Positions 59,607 through 64,000 of a stretch of DNA of 64,000 nt are shown here, piece after piece. The DNA comes from Bradyrhizobium barranii subsp. apii. GTDB taxonomy: Bacteria > Pseudomonadota > Alphaproteobacteria > Rhizobiales > Xanthobacteraceae. How positions within the stretch are numbered: position 1 is the first letter of the stretch; each line of letters begins with the position of its first letter. A program made the translations under genes and the position numbers. Below the pieces are notes generated by a model that was given only the letters and a program-made list of their open reading frames with translations, was not told the DNA's origin and searched no databases. The stretch spans positions 7,004,501 to 7,068,500 of the forward strand of contig NZ_CP096255.1 in assembly GCF_011516635.5 (NCBI RefSeq). Direction: 5' to 3'.

Positions 59607-60446
59607 CTACAACATGGGCAGACCGCGCGGCTTCGGACCGCGCGGAAACGCCGCATCGAGCGCCGAAATCTCGTCTTTCGTCAGCACGAGATCGCCGGCC
59701 GCCGCATTCTCGCCGGCATGTTCCGCCGACGAGGCCTTCGGGATCGCGAACACCGTAGTTGCACGGGTGAGGAAGCTCAGCGCGACCTGCCGCGGCATCA
59801 CACGACGCGCCTCTGCGATGCGTGCCAGCACCGCGCCTCCCTTGCTGTTACTTGTGGGAAACTCGTCGTGGCCGAACGGAGAGTATGCGACGACAGCGAC
59901 GCCATGCTTCTCGCACCACGGGATCACCGCATGCTCAATCGCGCGCTCCTTGAGGTGATAGAGCACCTGATTGCAGGCGATGCGGCCTTCGCCGGAGACG
60001 TCGAGAATCTCGTCGAGATCGTCGGCGTCGAAATTGGAGACGCCCCAGGATTTGATCTTGCCGGCCTTCACCAACTCCTCGAATGCGGCGACCGTGTCTT
60101 CGAGCGGATAGGAACCGCGCCAGTGCAGCAGATAGCAGTCGAGACGATCGGTCTTCAGCCGCCTCAGCGAGCGTTCGCACGCCGTGATGGTGCCGCCACG
60201 CGAGGCGTTGCTCGGCAGCACCTTTGAAACCAGGAACACTTCATCGCGGCGGCCTGCGATCGCATCGGCGATGACGAGCTCGGCATCGCCGTACATCTCG
60301 GCGGTGTCGATGTGGGTCATGCCGAGATCGAGCCCGCGCTGAAGCGCCGCGACCGCGCGCTTGCGGTCGCCATGGTCGAGATACCAGGTGCCCTGCCCGA
60401 TGACGGAGACGTTCGCGCCGGTCTTGCCGAAGGGTTTTGTGTTCAT
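59607..60446 (-). CDS. Aldo/keto reductase
   Basis: A 279-residue TIM-barrel NADPH-dependent oxidoreductase from ATG 60446 (AAGGA upstream). The AKR catalytic tetrad is visible: Asp and Tyr in GMTHIDTAEMYGDAELVI, Lys in EVFLVSKVLPSN, and His in DCYLLHWRGSYPLEDTV. The cofactor-binding region has VFAIPKASSAEHAGEN. It should reduce an aldehyde or ketone, or the reverse. The gene lies 19 bases after the SMP-30 lactonase stop, so the two probably share a transcript in a sugar or polyol pathway. Confidence 0.92.
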   Translation of the reverse strand: MNTKPFGKTGANVSVIGQGTWYLDHGDRKRAVAALQRGLDLGMTHIDTAEMYGDAELVIADAIAGRRDEVFLVSKVLPSNASRGGTITACERSLRRLKTDRLDCYLLHWRGSYPLEDTVAAFEELVKAGKIKSWGVSNFDADDLDEILDVSGEGRIACNQVLYHLKERAIEHAVIPWCEKHGVAVVAYSPFGHDEFPTSNSKGGAVLARIAEARRVMPRQVALSFLTRATTVFAIPKASSAEHAGENAAAGDLVLTKDEISALDAAFPRGPKPRGLPML

Positions 60447-60465
60447 GTTCGTTCCTTCAGATGCT

Positions 60466-61365
60466 CTACAGGCCACTGATATCCGCAACCAGCACGCTGC
60501 CGGTCCCTGACTCCATGATATAGAGCCGATCTTTCTTCACGCCACCGATGGCGACATTGGTGCAGCTCGGACCCGCGCACGACTTGATCCGCGCGATCAA
60601 CTCTCCGTTCGGCGCGAACACGAAGACGTGGCCGAGCGAGGCGTGGCCGACGAACAGGCGACCAGCCGCGTCCATGGTCATGCCATCAGGACCGCTGGTG
60701 CCGAACAGCGAGCAGAAGCGGCCGACCTTCGACACGCTGCCGTCCTTCATGAACGGCAACCGCCACACCGCATTGTCGCGGGTCATGGCGACGAACAGCA
60801 CGGTTTCGCTGGGGTCGAGCACTAGGCCGTTCGGGCTGATGCCGGTGTCGAGCAGGCAATCGAGCCGGCCGCTCGACGTCAGGCGATAGACGCGGCCGCT
60901 TGCGTCGTGCAGGCCGGTCTGGCCCTGATCGGTGAACAAGATGTCGCCGTTGGAGGCGAGATGCAGATCGTTGCAGCCACGGAACGATTCCGAGTTGCGG
61001 GCGGTCAGGATGGGCCTGATGCGCCCTGCCCCGGCGTCGAGCTCCATGATGCCGTGCATGTAGTCGGCCACGAGGATGCGGCCGTCGGCGGCGATCTTCA
61101 ATCCGTTCGGCCAGCCCTCATATTCGATCACGAGCGACCACGCGCCATCAGGCGCGATGCGGAAGATGCGGCCGAAGGGAATGTCGACGATGTAGAGGTT
61201 GCCGTCCTTGTCGAACGACGGCCCTTCGATGAAACTATCGGTCGGCACACCCGGCCGGTTGGCATCGGCCCAATCGGTCCGCACGCCCTTGCGGCGGAAT
61301 TGGTCCGGCATGGTGGAGAAGATCTTGGTTTCGATCAGGCGCGGCGGCGTTTCCAGGTACATCAT
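60466..61365 (-). CDS. SMP-30/gluconolactonase family protein (second copy)
   Basis: A 299-residue beta-propeller lactonase, only distantly like the one at 48970-49938. The metal-site Glu is in DSFIEGPSFDKDGNLYIVD, followed by GWPNGLKIAADGRILVADY, RGCNDLHLASNGDILFTDQG (Asn ligand), GISPNGLVLDPSETVLFVAM and GPDGMTMDAAGRLFVGHASL (catalytic Asp). No signal peptide. The start is MM at 61365/61362 by alignment; no good ribosome-binding site is seen. It is upstream of the aldo/keto reductase in the same direction, so a lactone intermediate in that pathway is likely. Confidence 0.88.
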   Translation of the reverse strand: MMYLETPPRLIETKIFSTMPDQFRRKGVRTDWADANRPGVPTDSFIEGPSFDKDGNLYIVDIPFGRIFRIAPDGAWSLVIEYEGWPNGLKIAADGRILVADYMHGIMELDAGAGRIRPILTARNSESFRGCNDLHLASNGDILFTDQGQTGLHDASGRVYRLTSSGRLDCLLDTGISPNGLVLDPSETVLFVAMTRDNAVWRLPFMKDGSVSKVGRFCSLFGTSGPDGMTMDAAGRLFVGHASLGHVFVFAPNGELIARIKSCAGPSCTNVAIGGVKKDRLYIMESGTGSVLVADISGL

Positions 61366-61460
61366 TGTTGTTTTTGTGCATGTGGAGGGGGATCGCGGCA
61401 ACATAGGGCACAATCGCGGGCGCGTCGATTGGGCGAAGGACATGGCTGCGTCCACGTCAC

Positions 61461-61598
61461 TCTCGTGTCCCGGACGCGCTGCAGCGTGAAACGCTGCTGC
61501 GCAGAGCCGGGACCCAGAAAGGCCAAATACTCTGCTGTGAGGTGGGCCCCGGCTCTGCAGCGCATCACTTCGTGCTGCGCAGCGTCCGGGGCACGAGA
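61461..61598. repeat. TCTCGTGTCCCGGACGC palindromic repeat
   Basis: Outer arms TCTCGTGTCCCGGACGC (61461-61477) and GCGTCCGGGGCACGAGA (61582-61598) with one mismatch, and internal GCAGAGCCGGGACC / GGCCCCGGCTCTGC arms. It is another common Bradyrhizobium intergenic repeat; a half copy lies at 25528-25542. It separates the nitrate reductase stop from the lactonase gene. Confidence 0.85.
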
Positions 61599-61623
61599 CC
61601 GTCTCCCAGGCTGGAGAGATCCC

Positions 61624-64000
61624 CTACCCCGCAGCCGCCGCGACCTTCGCTTGCTTCGCCGGCGCCACTTCCGTCGTCGCGATCAGCCGCTTCAGCTCGG
61701 GGATACATGACCCGCAATTGGTGCCGGCCTTGAGCTTGGCGCCGATCTCGGCCGCCGTACGCGCGCCGCTCGCGATGGTGTCGCAGATGGTGCCGCGGCC
61801 GACGCCGAAGCAGGCGCAGACGATGGGGCCGGTCGAGGCCGCGCCCTCCGTCGATTTGCCTGACAGCAGCATGCGGCGCTGCTCGTCGGTGACGTGATCG
61901 GCCACGAACAGGCTCTTCACCACCTCCCAGTCGCCGGCATCATGCGCGGGGCCGACGAACAGGCAGGTCTCGATGCGGTCGCCTGCAAACGAGGCCGCGC
62001 GATAAACGCCGCCGCCGAAGTCGCGATAATCGGCGACGTCCTCGCCGGCGACGCCGTCGAGCCAGGCCGGCCAGCGCGACAGATCCGCATTGTCGGCGAA
62101 GAGATAGCCGAAGCCGCCCGTAACCGTGACACGGGTCCACATCAGGTTCGGCGGCAGATCGAGCTGCTTGCGCGACAGCGCAAAGCCGCGGAAGACGTAC
62201 TCATAAGGCGAGATCGCCGCCGGCGTGGCTTTCGACTCCGGCTGGCCAGAGAACGGATCGGTGAAGGACTGCACGAGCGCCCCGACGCGGCCGTGCGAGG
62301 CGTTCATCGCGCTCCAGTGGATCGGCGCGAACAGCGTGCCGCGCTGCTGACGGTCGCTGACGACGACCTTCAAGATGCACTGGCCGTAATCGGTGGTGAT
62401 GCGGGCGTAGCCGTCATGCGCGATGCCGTGTTTGCTGGCATCATCCGGGTGGATTTCGACGAACGGCTCCGGCAGATGCGCGCCGAGACGCTGGCTGAGC
62501 CCCGTGCGCGTCATGGTGTGCCACTGGTCGCGGATACGTCCGGTGTTGAGCCGCAGCGGGCGCGACGGTCCGGTCTCGCCGCGCAGTGACGGCACGTCCG
62601 GCGCGACGAAGCGGCCTTTGCCGTCATTGGTGAAGAAGCCGCCGTTCGCGAAGAAGCGCTCGCCGGCCGCCTCGCCTTCGCGCGCCGGCCACTGCACCGG
62701 CTTCAAGGCGTCGAAGGCCTCGTCCGAGAGCGCGGTCAGCGCGCCGATGTCGAAATCGCGGCTGCCGTCGTTCTCGAAAGCAGAGAGCGCGGCATGCTCG
62801 CGGAAAATATCGGCGGCGGATTTGTAGTTGAAGCTGTCGCCGAAGCCGAGCCGCTTTGCGGTCTCGCTCAGAATCCACCAGTCCGGCCGCGCCTCGCCCG
62901 GCGCCGGCAGGAACGAGCGCTGGCGCGAGATGCGGCGTTCGGAATTGGTCACCGTGCCCGACTTCTCGCCCCAGGCGAGCGCCGGCAGCAGCACGTGCGG
63001 CCCTGCCTCGACCGTGTCGTTGGAGAGCACGTTCTCGGAGACCACGAACAGCTCGAGCTTCTTCAGCGCCTCACGCACGACGTCCGCGTCCGGCAATGAC
63101 ACCGCCGGGTTGGTGCCCATCACCCACAGCGCCTTGACCTCGCCGCGGTTGATCGCCTCGAACAGCTGCACCGCCTTCAACCCTTCATGAGTGGCGATGC
63201 GCGGCGCCTTCCAGAATCGCCGCACGCGGTCGATGTCGGGCGGCGTGAAGTTCATATGCGCGGCGAGCTGGTTGGCGAGGCCGCCGACCTCGCGCCCGCC
63301 CATCGCGTTGGGCTGGCCGGTGAGCGAGAACGGCGAGGCGCCCGGCTTGCCAATGCGCCCCGTGGCAAGATGGCAGTTCAGGATCGCGTTGACTTTGTCG
63401 GTGCCCTGCGCCGACTGGTTGACGCCCTGCGAATAGAGCGTGACGACGCGCTCGGTGTCGCGGAACATCTTGAAGAAGGCGGCGACGTCCTGTTCGGACA
63501 GGCCCGTCGCCAGTGCGGTCGCGGTGACACTGCCGGCGATGTTGCGCGCGCGCGCCAGCGCGTCATCGAAGCCAGACGTGTTCTGCGCGATGTAATCCTG
63601 GTCCAGCGCGCCATTGTCGGCGAGATGGACGAGCAGGCCGGAGAACAGCGCAGTGTCGGTGCCGGGCTTGAGGCCGAGGAACAGATCGACGTCGCTGGCC
63701 GTGTCGGTACGGCGCGGATCGATCACGATCATGCGCGCGCCGCGCTCCTGCCGGTTCTTCAGCATGCGCTGGAACAGCACGGGATGACACCAGGCCGCAT
63801 TTGAGCCGACGAACACGAGCAAATCAGCCTGGTCGAGATCCTCGTAGCAGCCGGGCACGGTGTCGGCACCGAAGGCGCGGCGGTGGCCGGCGACCGAGGA
63901 CGACATGCAGAGCCGCGAATTGGTGTCGACATTGGCCGTGCCGACAAAGCCCTTCATCAGCTTGTTGGCGACGTAATAGTCCTCGGTCAGGAGCTGGCCC
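61624..64000 (-). CDS. nasA: Assimilatory nitrate reductase large subunit, 3' part (start outside window)
   Basis: 792 codons are visible, including the stop, and the frame is open at the right edge, so the N-terminal [4Fe-4S] domain lies outside. The sequence is a molybdopterin oxidoreductase: KGFVGTANVDTNSRLCMSSS, LVFVGSNAAWCHPVLFQRML, GSTNAMGG-like SLTGQPNAMGGREVGGLANQ, VKALWVMGTNPAVSLPDADV and the molydopterin-binding C-terminal region (RLNTGRIRDQWHTMTRTGLS). A short [2Fe-2S] BFD-like domain ends it (VCACFGVGRGTICDTI and NCGSCIPELKR, four Cys). This C-terminal BFD extension is typical of NasA-type assimilatory enzymes, which reduce nitrate to nitrite in the cytoplasm. Confidence 0.93.
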   Translation of the reverse strand, partial: GQLLTEDYYVANKLMKGFVGTANVDTNSRLCMSSSVAGHRRAFGADTVPGCYEDLDQADLLVFVGSNAAWCHPVLFQRMLKNRQERGARMIVIDPRRTDTASDVDLFLGLKPGTDTALFSGLLVHLADNGALDQDYIAQNTSGFDDALARARNIAGSVTATALATGLSEQDVAAFFKMFRDTERVVTLYSQGVNQSAQGTDKVNAILNCHLATGRIGKPGASPFSLTGQPNAMGGREVGGLANQLAAHMNFTPPDIDRVRRFWKAPRIATHEGLKAVQLFEAINRGEVKALWVMGTNPAVSLPDADVVREALKKLELFVVSENVLSNDTVEAGPHVLLPALAWGEKSGTVTNSERRISRQRSFLPAPGEARPDWWILSETAKRLGFGDSFNYKSAADIFREHAALSAFENDGSRDFDIGALTALSDEAFDALKPVQWPAREGEAAGERFFANGGFFTNDGKGRFVAPDVPSLRGETGPSRPLRLNTGRIRDQWHTMTRTGLSQRLGAHLPEPFVEIHPDDASKHGIAHDGYARITTDYGQCILKVVVSDRQQRGTLFAPIHWSAMNASHGRVGALVQSFTDPFSGQPESKATPAAISPYEYVFRGFALSRKQLDLPPNLMWTRVTVTGGFGYLFADNADLSRWPAWLDGVAGEDVADYRDFGGGVYRAASFAGDRIETCLFVGPAHDAGDWEVVKSLFVADHVTDEQRRMLLSGKSTEGAASTGPIVCACFGVGRGTICDTIASGARTAAEIGAKLKAGTNCGSCIPELKRLIATTEVAPAKQAKVAAAAG

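Overview
The window looks like chromosomal DNA of an alphaproteobacterium of the Nitrobacteraceae, most likely Bradyrhizobium or a close relative. The supporting evidence is high GC with GC-ending codons, many copies of the palindromic intergenic repeats usual in that genus, a giant apolipoprotein-like polar-growth protein (GPR/RgsE type), a TTAA-N7-TTAA (CtrA-type) box, an MlaEFD lipid-transport operon, and IS families common in rhizobial genomes. The genus is an inference. No rRNA or tRNA gene and no CRISPR array was recognised.

Layout. 1-4 kb: a partial royal-jelly/dopachrome-tautomerase-related gene divergent from an HxlR regulator, then a TonB-dependent siderophore receptor and a small exported protein. 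4.3-8.2 kb: a membrane-protein gene split by a 2.64-kb serine-recombinase element. The flanking 5-bp repeats AGAAG let the host gene be rejoined in frame. 8.3-12.6 kb: a DUF2147 gene with an IS5-type element directly upstream of its ribosome-binding site, a ferredoxin/ferredoxin-NADP reductase pair around a thioesterase, and an Hpt phosphotransfer protein. 13-18.7 kb: the 1902-residue GPR-like gene. 18.8-27.7 kb: mlaD-mlaF-mlaE, a dipeptide epimerase, an MFS carrier, an acidic hypothetical protein, an SDR, a small exported protein, a VOC protein and a frameshifted small gene. 27.8-34 kb: a caspase-like protein, threonine dehydratase, a glycosyltransferase coupled to an LpxH-like phosphoesterase, thiD and a lone Lrp-type ligand domain.

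34.0-47.2 kb is an accessory region. An AT-richer segment carries a signal-peptide zinc metallopeptidase and a DUF900 alpha/beta hydrolase. It is followed by about 10 kb of stacked insertion sequences: IS1380, then an IS630 split by an IS66 that carries a pRiA4b ORF-3-like passenger, then an IS91-type element with a tyrosine recombinase, then a large IS5-type element. The last one has removed the start of a potassium-channel gene.

48-64 kb is ordinary chromosome rich in sugar-acid and aldehyde metabolism: uronate dehydrogenase divergent from an SMP-30 lactonase, aldehyde dehydrogenase, an AceE-like thiamine-diphosphate dehydrogenase E1 divergent from its probable Lrp regulator, PPK2, a TAXI solute-binding gene with an in-frame amber codon, a zinc alcohol dehydrogenase, an EamA exporter, an aldo/keto reductase, a second SMP-30 lactonase, and the 3' part of an assimilatory nitrate reductase running off the end. 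Functions are inferred from motifs and family resemblance; no database search was possible.
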